In this document: positions 45,173 through 53,708 of the stretch, in pieces
Layout of the letters: each line of letters begins with the position of its first letter
Numbering within the stretch: position 1 is the first letter of the stretch
Source: Oscillospiraceae bacterium
GTDB taxonomy: Bacteria > Bacillota > Clostridia > UBA1212 > SIG427
NCBI GenBank assembly: GCA_015069135.1
Contig: SVJE01000002.1
Location: 231,953-295,952 of the forward strand
Length of the DNA: 64,000 nucleotides
Reading direction: 5' to 3'
Translations under genes and position numbers: made by a program
Notes under the pieces: generated by a model
Told to the model about the DNA's origin: nothing
Databases searched by the model: none
The model's input: only the letters and a program-made list of their open reading frames with translations

Positions 45173-45218
45173 TTGACAGGCTCTCTAATTCACAGTATAA
45201 TGGTAGGAAATAGAGAGC
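45173..45218 (+). promoter_or_regulatory. Consensus promoter of iscR with overlapping inverted repeat
   Basis: TTGACA (45173-45178), 17 bp, TATAAT (45196-45201), a perfect consensus. GCTCTCTA (45180-45187) and TAGAGAGC (45211-45218) form an inverted repeat straddling the -10, a good position for repression by the IscR product, though the arms differ from the E. coli IscR site. Confidence 0.75.
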
Positions 45219-45253
45219 TTTAATTTTTGCTCTTTATTTCAGGAGGTTTTACA

Positions 45254-45691
45254 GTGAAGATTACAACAAAAGGCAGATATGCATTGAGGATGATGATTGA
45301 CTTTGCCATTCACAAGAATGACGGGTTTATTTCTCTTAAAGATGTATCCAAAAGGCAAGATATTTCCATGAAGTACCTTGAACAAATTGTATCTTTGCTT
45401 AATAAAGCCGGTTATTTGGATAGTGCAAGAGGTGCCCACGGCGGATACAAACTTAATAAGCCTGCGAAAGAATATGTGGTAGGTGATATATTAAGAGCTG
45501 TGGAAGGCCCAATGGTTCCTGTGTCATGTTTAGCAGGTGGTGCTGAAAAATGTGGAAACTGTGCTAACTGTACCACAAAGGGTTTCTGGAAAGGTTTATA
45601 CGAAGCTATGCAGAACTATGTAGACGGAGTTACCTTACAGGAATTGGCTGAAGAACAAGCTACAATGGGCAATAACACTTATGTAATATGA
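45254..45691 (+). CDS. iscR: Rrf2-family Fe-S regulator IscR
   Basis: 145 residues from the GTG after AGGAGG; the TTG-type start at 45227 lies before that site. MKITTKGRYALRMMIDFA is the Rrf2 winged-helix start and C92, C100, C103 and C106 (CLAGGAEKCGNCANC) provide the cluster ligands. It senses cluster status and controls the iscS-iscU genes that follow. The inverted repeat over its own -10 suggests autoregulation. Confidence 0.93.
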   Translation: MKITTKGRYALRMMIDFAIHKNDGFISLKDVSKRQDISMKYLEQIVSLLNKAGYLDSARGAHGGYKLNKPAKEYVVGDILRAVEGPMVPVSCLAGGAEKCGNCANCTTKGFWKGLYEAMQNYVDGVTLQELAEEQATMGNNTYVI

Positions 45692-45722
45692 TTTTTACTA
45701 CTTCCGGAAAGGAGAGATACTT

Positions 45723-46901
45723 ATGAATAAAGTATATATGGACAATGCGGCTACAACCAGACTTTCAGAAGTTTCAATGAAAGCTACCATAGATGCCATG
45801 GAGAATGTATACGGAAACCCATCCAGTATGCATGGCTTGGGTCACCAGGCGGCAAAAGCTTTAAGAGAAGCAAGACAGGTTGTGGCAGATATATTAAATG
45901 GTGATAAAGACGAAGTGTATTTTACTTCAGGTGGTTCTGAGGCAGATAACTGGGCTATAAGGGGCGCAGCATATCTTGGTAAAAAGAAAGGCAAGACCCA
46001 CCTTATCACTACGAATTTTGAACACCATGCCGTACTTCACACAATGGCAGCCTTGGAAAAAGAAGGCTTTACAGTAACCTATATTCCGGTAGATGAAAAA
46101 GGTATGATTACCTCGGAACAGGTGAAGGATGCTATTACAGATGAAACTGCATTGGTATCTATTATGACAGCTAACAATGAAATCGGAAGCATTTTACCGG
46201 TTAAAGAAATTGGCGCAATCTGTAAAGATAAAGGGGTTTTGTTCCACACAGACGCTGTACAGGCATTGGGGCACATTCCTATGGATGTTAAGGACATGAG
46301 TATTGATATGTTGTCAGCTTCCGGCCATAAGTTTAACGGTCCTAAAGGCGTGGGTGTTCTTTATATAAGAAAAGGCATCAGACTTCCTAATCTTATTGAA
46401 GGTGGCGCCCAGGAAAGAGGCAGGAGAGCAGGTACTGAAAATGTTCCCGCTATAATAGGTATGGCAGCAGCTCTTAAAGATGCTTCTGATAATATGGAAA
46501 AAGAAAATGCAAGACTTTCCAAAATGAGGGACAGACTTATTGAAGGAATTCTCAAGATGCCTTATACAAGAATTAACGGAAGTTTAGAGTCAAGACTTCC
46601 CGGAAATGTAAATGCTTGCTTTGAGGGTATTGAAGGAGAGGCTTTGCTTCTTTCTCTGGACTTTGTAGGTATTTGTGGTTCTTCAGGTTCTGCTTGCACA
46701 TCAGGTTCTTTGGATCCAAGTCATGTACTTCTGGCTATAGGACTTCCCCATGAAATTGCTCATGGTTCTTTAAGACTGAGTCTTGGCAAGTACAATACGG
46801 AAGATGAAGTTGATTATGTATTAGATAAATTACCAGGCATTGTGGAAAGATTAAGAGATATGTCTCCGGTGTGGGAGAAAATGATGAAGGGGGATAAGTA
46901 A
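45723..46901 (+). CDS. iscS: Cysteine desulfurase (NifS/IscS)
   Basis: 392 residues. PLP lysine in SASGHKFNGPKG (about 206), FEHHAVLHT histidine near 103, and the flexible persulfide loop with catalytic cysteine in GSSGSACTSGS (about 322-328). The loop length is that of group I (NifS/IscS) enzymes. It takes sulfur from cysteine and delivers it to the scaffold encoded one base downstream. GGAAAGGAGAG before the ATG. Confidence 0.95.
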   Translation: MNKVYMDNAATTRLSEVSMKATIDAMENVYGNPSSMHGLGHQAAKALREARQVVADILNGDKDEVYFTSGGSEADNWAIRGAAYLGKKKGKTHLITTNFEHHAVLHTMAALEKEGFTVTYIPVDEKGMITSEQVKDAITDETALVSIMTANNEIGSILPVKEIGAICKDKGVLFHTDAVQALGHIPMDVKDMSIDMLSASGHKFNGPKGVGVLYIRKGIRLPNLIEGGAQERGRRAGTENVPAIIGMAAALKDASDNMEKENARLSKMRDRLIEGILKMPYTRINGSLESRLPGNVNACFEGIEGEALLLSLDFVGICGSSGSACTSGSLDPSHVLLAIGLPHEIAHGSLRLSLGKYNTEDEVDYVLDKLPGIVERLRDMSPVWEKMMKGDK

Positions 46902-46902
46902 T

Positions 46903-47274
46903 ATGGAATACAGCGAGAAAGTAATGGATCATTTTATGAATCCAAGAAATGTAGGTAAAATTGAAGATGCTGACGGTGTTGGTGAAGTAGGTAATGCTAA
47001 GTGTGGCGACATTATGAAGATGTACATTAAGGTTGAGAATAACATACTTGTTGATGTTAAGTTCAACACATTTGGCTGTGCATCTGCTATTGCAACAAGT
47101 TCTATGGCGACTGAGCTTATTAAAGGCAAGACTGTTGAGGAAGCTTTAGAACTTACCAATAAGGCTGTTGCAGAAGCATTGGACGGACTTCCTCCTGTTA
47201 AGATGCATTGTAGTGTATTGGCTGAAGAAGCTATTAAGGCTGCAATAGAGGATTATATGTCTAAGAAGGCGTAA
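46903..47274 (+). CDS. iscU: Fe-S cluster scaffold NifU/IscU
   Basis: 123 residues, the U-type scaffold domain alone. Cluster cysteines in NAKCGD, FGCASA and KMHCSVLAEE, with the conserved Asp after the first. Start one base after the iscS stop, using AAGGGGGATAAG. No HscA/HscB or ferredoxin genes follow, which is common in Clostridia. Confidence 0.95.
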   Translation: MEYSEKVMDHFMNPRNVGKIEDADGVGEVGNAKCGDIMKMYIKVENNILVDVKFNTFGCASAIATSSMATELIKGKTVEEALELTNKAVAEALDGLPPVKMHCSVLAEEAIKAAIEDYMSKKA

Positions 47275-47283
47275 ATATTACAG

Positions 47284-47347
47284 TTGACTTTCCATTCTCC
47301 CGGTGTTATCTTTTACTGTATATTAAAGATTTTACCGGGAGTTTTTT
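47284..47347 (+). promoter_or_regulatory. mntP promoter overlapping an iscU terminator-like hairpin
   Basis: TTGACT (47284-47289), 17 bp, TATCTT (47307-47312) is a likely promoter. CTCCCGGT (47297-47304) and ACCGGGAG (47334-47341) form an 8-base stem followed by six T directly before the mntP ATG at 47348. The left arm lies upstream of the expected transcription start, so the hairpin would form only in read-through RNA from iscU, while GGGAG in the right arm serves as ribosome site for mntP. Confidence 0.55.
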
Positions 47348-47947
47348 ATGGATTTTTGGTCTTTATTATTAATAGCTTTAGGCCTTGCTATGGATGCTTT
47401 TGCAGTTGCTGTAACAAATGGTGTAACAGCAAAGAGTTTTACAAAGAGAACAGCCATTTGGTGCGCACTTTGTTATGCTGTATGTCAGTTTGTGATGCCA
47501 TTAATAGGTTGGGGGCTTGGCACAGGTGCCTACAACCTTATATCTTCCTTTGACCATTGGATTGCCTTTGTACTTCTTGCTTTTATAGGTGGTAAAATGT
47601 TAATTGATTCCATAAAAGAAATGAAAGAAGACTGCTGTGAAACAGGTGGCGGAACAGAACTTACATTTAAGCTCGTTTTTATGCAGGGCATAGCCACCAG
47701 TATAGATGCTTTAGCTGTAGGTATCAGCTTTGCAGCCTTAGGTGTAAAAAGTAGTTTTCAATTAGTAAGCACCAACATCTGGGTTGCCTGTGGAGTTATA
47801 GGCATAGTTGCTTTTGTGCTTCCTTTAATAGGTGGGCTTCTGGGTAAAAAGATAGGTTGCTTTCTTAAAAACAAAGCAGGTCTTGTGGGGGGACTTGTAT
47901 TAATCGGAATTGGTGTTAAAATACTATTAGAACATTTACTTGCCTGA
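47348..47947 (+). CDS. mntP: Manganese efflux pump MntP
   Basis: 199 residues, six helices, with the two-fold repeated DUF204 motif: LAMDAFAVAVTNG in helix 1 and SIDALAVGISFAALG in helix 4, whose aspartates bind the metal. It exports Mn2+ and possibly other divalent ions. The start overlaps a terminator-like hairpin. The stop overlaps the start region of the potassium transporter gene, so they may be coexpressed. Confidence 0.92.
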   Translation: MDFWSLLLIALGLAMDAFAVAVTNGVTAKSFTKRTAIWCALCYAVCQFVMPLIGWGLGTGAYNLISSFDHWIAFVLLAFIGGKMLIDSIKEMKEDCCETGGGTELTFKLVFMQGIATSIDALAVGISFAALGVKSSFQLVSTNIWVACGVIGIVAFVLPLIGGLLGKKIGCFLKNKAGLVGGLVLIGIGVKILLEHLLA

Positions 47948-47960
47948 AAGGGATAGGTTT

Positions 47961-49307
47961 GTGATATTAGATAGAATAAAAGGAAAATTCACATATACAA
48001 GATTTATTGGCTTTGGTTTTATAGCAATTATTCTTATAGGTGCTATTTTACTTAGTTGTCCTTTTTCTTCAAGAGAGGGAGAATGGACTCCGTTTGTAGA
48101 TTCTTTATTTACTTCTACTTCGGCTACCTGTGTAACAGGCCTTGTAGTCTATGACACATATACACACTGGTCTACAGTAGGGCAGGTGATAATACTTCTT
48201 ATGATACAAGTAGGGGGTATTGGTTTTATGACCGTAGCGTCTCTTGTTTCAATGGCTCTTAAAAAGCAAATTGGTATTAAAGAAAGACATTTGCTTATGC
48301 AGTCTGCCGGTAATACGGAAATGGGTGGAATACTGGGACTTATAAAAAGAATGGCACTTCTCACGTTCACTTTTGAAGGTGCCGGTGCCTTGGTATTATC
48401 CTTTACATTTTGTAAAGAGATGGGCTTTTTTAGAGGTGTATATAACGCAGTCTTTCATTCTGTGTCTGCTTTTTGTAATGCAGGTTTTGATTTAATGGGT
48501 CGATATGAACAGTTTTCATCTCTTACAAGATATTATGATAGCTGGGCGGTGCTTCTGCCAATTGCTTTGTTGATTATATTTGGTGCTACAGGCTTTTTAG
48601 TATATAACGATTTATGGACAGCTAAATTCAATGTAAAAAAAGTTCATCTTCATACAAAAATCGTATTGGTAGTTACTGCTTTTCTTTTGGTTTTTGGTAC
48701 GATTTTGATACTTATTATGGAAAAGAATTATACACTTAAGGGTTTGCCATTAGACAAGCAGATTCTATTATCATTTTTCCAGGCTGTAACTCCAAGAACC
48801 GCCGGCTTTAATGCAGTAGATTTAGGTCAGATGTCAGAAGGAAGCAGTTTCCTGACTATAGTATATATGTTTATCGGAGGAAACCCAGGAGGTACAGCAG
48901 GTGGTGTAAAAACAACCACTGTGTTTGTACTTGTGATGGCTGTTGTGGCAGTAATCAGGCACAGTAACGGAGTTAATGTGTTTAAGCGCCGTATAGATGA
49001 AAGCACTTTAAGACAGGCAGGAGCCATTGCTACAGTATATATGCTTATGTTCTCAGTAGCTACAATTTCACTTCTTATAATAGAACCTATTTCAATTAAA
49101 GAAGCCCTTTTTGAAGTAGTATCTGCAGGAGGCACGGTAGGATTAAGTTTAGGCCTTACTCCATCGTTGCAAGTTGCTTCAAAAATTATTATAATGTTGT
49201 TAATGTACAGTGGTCGTGTAGGTATATTGTCATTAATATTTATGTTTGCAGAAAAAATACACGGCACTGAAACAAACAGACCTACTGAAAAAATTCTTAT
49301 AGGATAG
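47961..49307 (+). CDS. ktrB: Potassium uptake membrane subunit (TrkH/KtrB)
   Basis: 448 residues from GTG 47961 (8 bases after AGGG); a TTG at 47940 is in frame but lies inside mntP. Four repeated M1-P-M2 units; selectivity-filter-like segments TSTSATCVTGLVV, SVSAFCNAGFDLM, TPRTAGFNAVD and SAGGTVGLSLG, each with the glycine of the K+ filter. It forms the pore of a Ktr/Trk system with the cytoplasmic subunit encoded 13 bases downstream. Length fits KtrB. Confidence 0.92.
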   Translation: MILDRIKGKFTYTRFIGFGFIAIILIGAILLSCPFSSREGEWTPFVDSLFTSTSATCVTGLVVYDTYTHWSTVGQVIILLMIQVGGIGFMTVASLVSMALKKQIGIKERHLLMQSAGNTEMGGILGLIKRMALLTFTFEGAGALVLSFTFCKEMGFFRGVYNAVFHSVSAFCNAGFDLMGRYEQFSSLTRYYDSWAVLLPIALLIIFGATGFLVYNDLWTAKFNVKKVHLHTKIVLVVTAFLLVFGTILILIMEKNYTLKGLPLDKQILLSFFQAVTPRTAGFNAVDLGQMSEGSSFLTIVYMFIGGNPGGTAGGVKTTTVFVLVMAVVAVIRHSNGVNVFKRRIDESTLRQAGAIATVYMLMFSVATISLLIIEPISIKEALFEVVSAGGTVGLSLGLTPSLQVASKIIIMLLMYSGRVGILSLIFMFAEKIHGTETNRPTEKILIG

Positions 49308-49320
49308 GAGTTTAAGAAAC

Positions 49321-49971
49321 ATGAAATCTTTTTTAGTTATAGGAATGGGACACTTCGGTAAACATCTGGCAGACAGATTGCAGAGAATGGGAAACGAAGT
49401 TATGATTATAGATAAATGTGTGGAGAAAATAGAGGATTTGGCACCTGATTTTCAGGATGCACAGATAGGTGATTGCACAAGTAAAAATCTTTTAAAATCT
49501 TTAGATGTTGAAGACTTTGATGTGTGCTTTGTTACTGTAGGTGATAATTTTCAGTCTTCATTGGAAATTTCATATTTGCTTAAGGAGCTTGGTGCAAAAT
49601 GTGTGGTTGCAGAAGTAGGACGAGACGTACAAGAAAAATTTCTTTTAAGAAATGGTGCGGACTATGTAATATATCCTGAGCGGGATATGGCTTCTCGTAT
49701 GGCGGTAAAATACAGTGCCAATAATGTATTTGACTATATAGAACTTTCTCCTGAATATGGAATATTTGAAATTCCTCCTATGGAAGCATGGGTAGGAAAG
49801 AGTATTCGGGAACTGGATATTCGTGGAAAATATGGAATGAATGTATTAGGGGTTAAATCTCAGGACAGTATAAGACCTATGCCCGGAGTCGACTATGTTT
49901 TTACCGGGGAGGAGCATGTTGTAGTGCTTGGGAATAAAGATCAGGTGATAAAAATAACTAATAAAAAATAA
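49321..49971 (+). CDS. ktrA: Potassium uptake regulatory subunit (TrkA/KtrA)
   Basis: 216 residues: one RCK_N domain (FLVIGMGHFGKHLADRL nucleotide-binding loop, DKCVEKIEDLA) and one RCK_C domain (after about residue 135). The single-unit length is that of KtrA rather than the doubled TrkA of E. coli. It binds ATP/ADP or NAD and gates the membrane subunit. Confidence 0.93.
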   Translation: MKSFLVIGMGHFGKHLADRLQRMGNEVMIIDKCVEKIEDLAPDFQDAQIGDCTSKNLLKSLDVEDFDVCFVTVGDNFQSSLEISYLLKELGAKCVVAEVGRDVQEKFLLRNGADYVIYPERDMASRMAVKYSANNVFDYIELSPEYGIFEIPPMEAWVGKSIRELDIRGKYGMNVLGVKSQDSIRPMPGVDYVFTGEEHVVVLGNKDQVIKITNKK

Positions 49972-49985
49972 CGGAGGGAAAAACT

Positions 49986-50609
49986 ATGTGTGAAACAAGA
50001 TTTTTTGTATGTGAACATTGCGGAAACCTTATTGGTTTAATCAATGATGCAGGTGTACCTATGATGTGCTGTGGTCAGAAAATGACTAAGTTAGAGCCTG
50101 GTACGGTAGAGGCAAGCCATGAGAAACATATTCCTGTAGTTACAGTTGAAGGTAACACAGTAAGAGCTTTTGTAGGTGAGGTTGAACATCCTATGTCTGA
50201 AGAGCACAGTATTCTTTGGGTATATTTACAGACAGATAAGGGTGGCCAGAGAAAATGCTTAAGTGTAGGATCAAAACCTGTAGCCGCATTTACATTGGTA
50301 AACGAAAAGCCTTTAGCTGTATATGCTTATTGTAATCTCCACGGATTGTGGAAAACAGAGATTAAAGAAGAAATGGTTTGTCCTTTACAGCCTGTAGATG
50401 TTAAATCAAATACAAACTATACAGTATGCAAATGTAACAATGTAAGTTTCTTTGACATTTTAGATCAGGTGAGTAACCAGGGAGATATTGATGGTCTTCT
50501 CAATATTTTTGAAAATGTAAAGAATACCACACACTGTTCAACAGGTTGTGGTGGTTGCTATGACAAAGTAATTAATATTATTTCTGAAGCGATTTCAAAC
50601 GGTAAGTAA
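49986..50609 (+). CDS. Superoxide reductase (desulfoferrodoxin) with BFD-like C-terminal domain
   Basis: 207 residues. Desulforedoxin-type centre C9, C12, C28, C29; superoxide reductase centre H48, H68, H74, C116, H119 with the EK pair before H48. Beyond residue 140 there is an added domain with CKC (148-150) and CSTGCGGC (184-191), the spacing of bacterioferritin-associated-ferredoxin-like [2Fe-2S] domains. The enzyme reduces superoxide to peroxide in anaerobes; the extra domain may feed electrons. GGAGGG before the ATG. Confidence 0.9.
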   Translation: MCETRFFVCEHCGNLIGLINDAGVPMMCCGQKMTKLEPGTVEASHEKHIPVVTVEGNTVRAFVGEVEHPMSEEHSILWVYLQTDKGGQRKCLSVGSKPVAAFTLVNEKPLAVYAYCNLHGLWKTEIKEEMVCPLQPVDVKSNTNYTVCKCNNVSFFDILDQVSNQGDIDGLLNIFENVKNTTHCSTGCGGCYDKVINIISEAISNGK

Positions 50610-50615
50610 TGATGG

Positions 50616-51002
50616 CTATTTTTCAATTTCATACGGCCAATCAATAATACCGCCGAATTCTTTTATGTTAGAGTAACCAAGCTCTACTAAAGCTTCTGCT
50701 GCAATCTTACTGCGACGACCGCTTCGGCAATAAATTAATAAAAGAGTATCTTTATCAGGCAGTTTCAAAGCTGCCTGATTTTCTATTTCTGTATAGGGAA
50801 TAAGTATTGCCCCTGGGATATGACCTACGTCATACTCATCCTGTTCTCTTACATCCAGGATAATATAGTCGGTTTCAGTGTCCATAATCTCTTTGGCATC
50901 TTCTGCCGTAATATTTTCGTATATCATTTTACCACTATCCTTACAAGAAACTAATGTTAAGCACAAAACTAAAATTAAAGTTAAAACTAAAAATCTTTTC
51001 AT
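50616..51002 (-). CDS. Rhodanese-domain lipoprotein
   Basis: 128 residues on the minus strand. Lipobox LVSC (Cys20), then a single rhodanese domain: DYIILDVREQDEYDVGHIPG and the catalytic loop YCRSGRRS. It would act on the outer face of the membrane in sulfur transfer or thiol chemistry. It converges on the superoxide reductase gene with a 6-base gap and follows the ZIP transporter gene by 3 bases, so those two form one minus-strand operon. Confidence 0.9.
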   Translation of the reverse strand: MKRFLVLTLILVLCLTLVSCKDSGKMIYENITAEDAKEIMDTETDYIILDVREQDEYDVGHIPGAILIPYTEIENQAALKLPDKDTLLLIYCRSGRRSKIAAEALVELGYSNIKEFGGIIDWPYEIEK

Positions 51003-51005
51003 ATT

Positions 51006-51758
51006 TTACCCCAATAACACATCAGATATGAGCATTACACAAAAGCCAACCAATAGGGCATAAGTGGCACCTCGCTGACTTCCGTGAGCGTGAGTTTCAG
51101 GTATCATCTCATCGCTGATAACGTAGAGCATGGTGCCTCCTGCAAAGGCAAGAGCAAATGGTAAAATGGCAGAGGCTACGCTAACTGCAAAGTAGCCAAG
51201 AAGTGTACCGATGACCTCAACTAATCCAGTGGCAAGAGCGCAGAGAAAAGTTTTTTTGGGACTTACACCGGCAGCTAACATAGGACCGATGATTACCATA
51301 CCTTCAGGAATGTTTTGAAGAGCGATACCACCGGCTATTAACATGGCTTCAGAAGTATTTCCGGAACCGAAACCTACACCTGCAGCAATTCCTTCAGGCA
51401 AGTTGTGTATGGCAATTGCCGTAACAAAAAGCAATACTTTAGAAAGCTGGCCGTTGTGGTGGCTTTCATTATCGGCACCTACCAATTTGTGCATATGAGG
51501 AACCAGCTTGTCAATTAGGTTAAGGCATAAGGCTCCGGCGAAAATACCGGTTACAGCATATACAAGACCTAAGTCTCCTCCGTATTCAACAGAGGGAATT
51601 ATGAGGCCTAAGACAGCGGCTGCCAGCATTACGCCGGCTGCAAATGCCAGCACTATATCACTGAATTTATGTGAAATTTTCTTGAATACAAAACCAATAA
51701 CTGAACCTATTACGGTTGCACCGCCAACACCTAAGGCGGTTAAAAGAACTAATTTCAT
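51006..51758 (-). CDS. ZIP-family metal transporter
   Basis: 250 residues from the ATG at 51758 (AGAGGTG six bases upstream). Eight helices expected; the paired metal motifs HNLPEGIAAGVGFG and LQNIPEGMVIIG in helices 4 and 5 are those of the ZupT/GufA branch. A loop with HMHKLVGADNESHH may bind metal. Likely imports Zn, Fe or Mn. Diverges from the M24 peptidase gene. Confidence 0.9.
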   Translation of the reverse strand: MKLVLLTALGVGGATVIGSVIGFVFKKISHKFSDIVLAFAAGVMLAAAVLGLIIPSVEYGGDLGLVYAVTGIFAGALCLNLIDKLVPHMHKLVGADNESHHNGQLSKVLLFVTAIAIHNLPEGIAAGVGFGSGNTSEAMLIAGGIALQNIPEGMVIIGPMLAAGVSPKKTFLCALATGLVEVIGTLLGYFAVSVASAILPFALAFAGGTMLYVISDEMIPETHAHGSQRGATYALLVGFCVMLISDVLLG

Positions 51759-51820
51759 AAATGTCACCTCTTGTTAACTATTATATCACAAAAAACACTA
51801 TAGAAAACCATGGTTTTTCA

Positions 51821-51849
51821 TTGACTTTAACTCCATAACAATCTATAAT
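51821..51849 (+). promoter_or_regulatory. Sigma-A promoter of the M24 peptidase operon
   Basis: TTGACT (51821-51826), 17 bp, TATAAT (51844-51849), 36 bases before the start at 51886. Confidence 0.8.
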
Positions 51850-51885
51850 TAATCTATGTATGAGTGTATAGAAAGGAGTAATTTC

Positions 51886-52575
51886 ATGGAACAGAATGCA
51901 GATCTTTTTAAGGCCCTTGAAATATCTCAGAATATATATGATATGTTAAGAGAACGTCTTAAAGAAGGCGTAAGTGAAAAAGAAGTTTATGACTGGGTAG
52001 ACCAGATGGTTCAGCCATACAGAAAAAGACACCACGGTGACTTTATGGGAGACTTTATCAGCGGTCCCAGAACAGCTGAAATCGGTGGAGATCCTACCGA
52101 CAGAAAATTAGAGAAGAATGACATATTTATGTTGGACTTATCTTTACGTTACGGTTCACAGTGGTGTGACACATGCCGTACATTTTTCTTAGGTGAGCCT
52201 ACAGATAAAATGAAAGAAGTTTACGGAAAGCTTCAGGATTGTATGAAAGTGGGACAGGAAACTGCCAAGGTAGGTCTGGAAGCATACAAGATGAAGTATG
52301 CTATGGAGGCTAATCTTAAAGAAAATGGTCTGGGTGGACTTATGCCTCACCATGGTGGTCATGCAGTAGGTAAAGAATGCTACTTAAAACCTGCTTTCGA
52401 AGAAGGTTGTGAAATGCTTCTTGAAGAAGACGGTATTTATACATTAGAGCCCGGTGTTTACTTTGAAGGAGAATGGGGTATCAGAATAGAGAATAACTTT
52501 GTACTTAAAGGTGACAAGCTTATAAACATATTCGATTATCCTATTGATATAGAGTATTTTACAATTATAAGATAA
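51886..52575 (+). CDS. M24-family metallopeptidase-like protein
   Basis: 229 residues from the ATG after AAAGGAG. Pita-bread fold with metal ligands D in MLDLSLRYG, D in CDTCRTF, H in GGHAVG, E in LEPGVYF and E in RIENNF. It lacks the N-terminal creatinase domain, so it is close to a minimal aminopeptidase or Xaa-Pro peptidase; it begins a run of sugar-acid-type catabolic genes, where a non-peptidase role is conceivable. Gap of 14 bases to the dehydrogenase. Confidence 0.85.
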   Translation: MEQNADLFKALEISQNIYDMLRERLKEGVSEKEVYDWVDQMVQPYRKRHHGDFMGDFISGPRTAEIGGDPTDRKLEKNDIFMLDLSLRYGSQWCDTCRTFFLGEPTDKMKEVYGKLQDCMKVGQETAKVGLEAYKMKYAMEANLKENGLGGLMPHHGGHAVGKECYLKPAFEEGCEMLLEEDGIYTLEPGVYFEGEWGIRIENNFVLKGDKLINIFDYPIDIEYFTIIR

Positions 52576-52589
52576 GGACTGATACTTAA

Positions 52590-53624
52590 ATGAAAGCAGT
52601 TATTTGGGAAGATATAAACAAACTTACATATACTGAAGACTATCCGGAGCCTGTTTGTAAAGAGGATTGGGTTATTATTAAAGTAATGAGCGCAGGCGTA
52701 TGTGCAACAGATACTCACATAATAACAGGAAAGTTTTTCAACGGAAACCCACCTCATGTATTAGGCCATGAAATCTGTGGCGTGATTACAGAAGTAGGTA
52801 ACAAGGTTACCAGATGGAAAGAGGGAGACAGGGTTGTTGTTGAAACAGCAGTTGGTTGCGGATCTTGTATTCACTGTTTAACAGCTAACAAGCACTTATG
52901 TGATAATGGCGGTGAAATTGGTTTCCCACCATATCAGGGCGGATATTCACAGTATGTTACAGCACCTGAGTCATGTATTCACAAGATTCCCGATTCCATG
53001 AGCTTTGATGAAGGCGGAATCTTAGAAGCTACAGTTTGTCCTTTCGGATCTATTTACAGACTTGGCATGGGACTTAACGAAACAGTTTTGGTTCAGGGTG
53101 TTGGTGTGGCCGGACTTTCCTTTATCCAGGCGGTAAAATGTTTCTCCCCTGCAAAAGTCATTGCGGCAGCCCGTAATCCTGTAAGACTCGAACAGGCTAA
53201 GAAGTTTGGTGCCGATGTGGTAATAAACACAAAGTTTGAAAATCTTACGGAAAGAGTAATGGAAGAAACCGGAGGCAAAGGTGTAACCCTTTCTATTGAA
53301 GCAGCCGGTGCGCCTACCACAATTGAAAATGCAGTTAAGCTTACTGCAAAGAAGGGTCGTTGCATTCTTTACGGACTTCCGGGAGATGGTGTACAAATCC
53401 AGTTCCCTGCAAAAGAAATGATAATGAATCAGATAACTGTTATCGGAGTTACCAATAACGAGCTTGCATGGGATCCTATGATGGAAATGATTGCATCAGG
53501 TAAGATTAACATAAAAGATATGGTAACCCATACATTTACACTGGACAAGCTTTCTGAAGCTGTTGATCTGGTAATGGAAAGGCCTGATGGTCTTATTAAA
53601 GCAGTAGTGCATCCTTGGGACTAA
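52590..53624 (+). CDS. Zinc-dependent medium-chain dehydrogenase
   Basis: 344 residues. Catalytic zinc ligands in CATDTH and LGHEICG, structural zinc in CGSCIHCLTANKHLC, NAD loop in VQGVGVAGLSF. Family members oxidise polyols, sugars or threonine (sorbitol- or galactitol-dehydrogenase-like). With the dehydratase and lyase that follow, oxidation of a sugar or sugar alcohol to the acid level, then dehydration and cleavage, is a reasonable route. Confidence 0.9.
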   Translation: MKAVIWEDINKLTYTEDYPEPVCKEDWVIIKVMSAGVCATDTHIITGKFFNGNPPHVLGHEICGVITEVGNKVTRWKEGDRVVVETAVGCGSCIHCLTANKHLCDNGGEIGFPPYQGGYSQYVTAPESCIHKIPDSMSFDEGGILEATVCPFGSIYRLGMGLNETVLVQGVGVAGLSFIQAVKCFSPAKVIAAARNPVRLEQAKKFGADVVINTKFENLTERVMEETGGKGVTLSIEAAGAPTTIENAVKLTAKKGRCILYGLPGDGVQIQFPAKEMIMNQITVIGVTNNELAWDPMMEMIASGKINIKDMVTHTFTLDKLSEAVDLVMERPDGLIKAVVHPWD

Positions 53625-53708
53625 ATCTTAAGGAAAGCTCCGAAAAAGGCTACATAACGCAAGTTATATAACAAATATTATTTTATAAAAGAAAGGCAGA
53701 GAAGTTTT

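Noticed and set aside
47275..47347. yybP-ykoY manganese riboswitch before mntP
   Set aside because: The leader is about 70 bases and lacks the conserved yybP-ykoY loops; the promoter and hairpin account for it.
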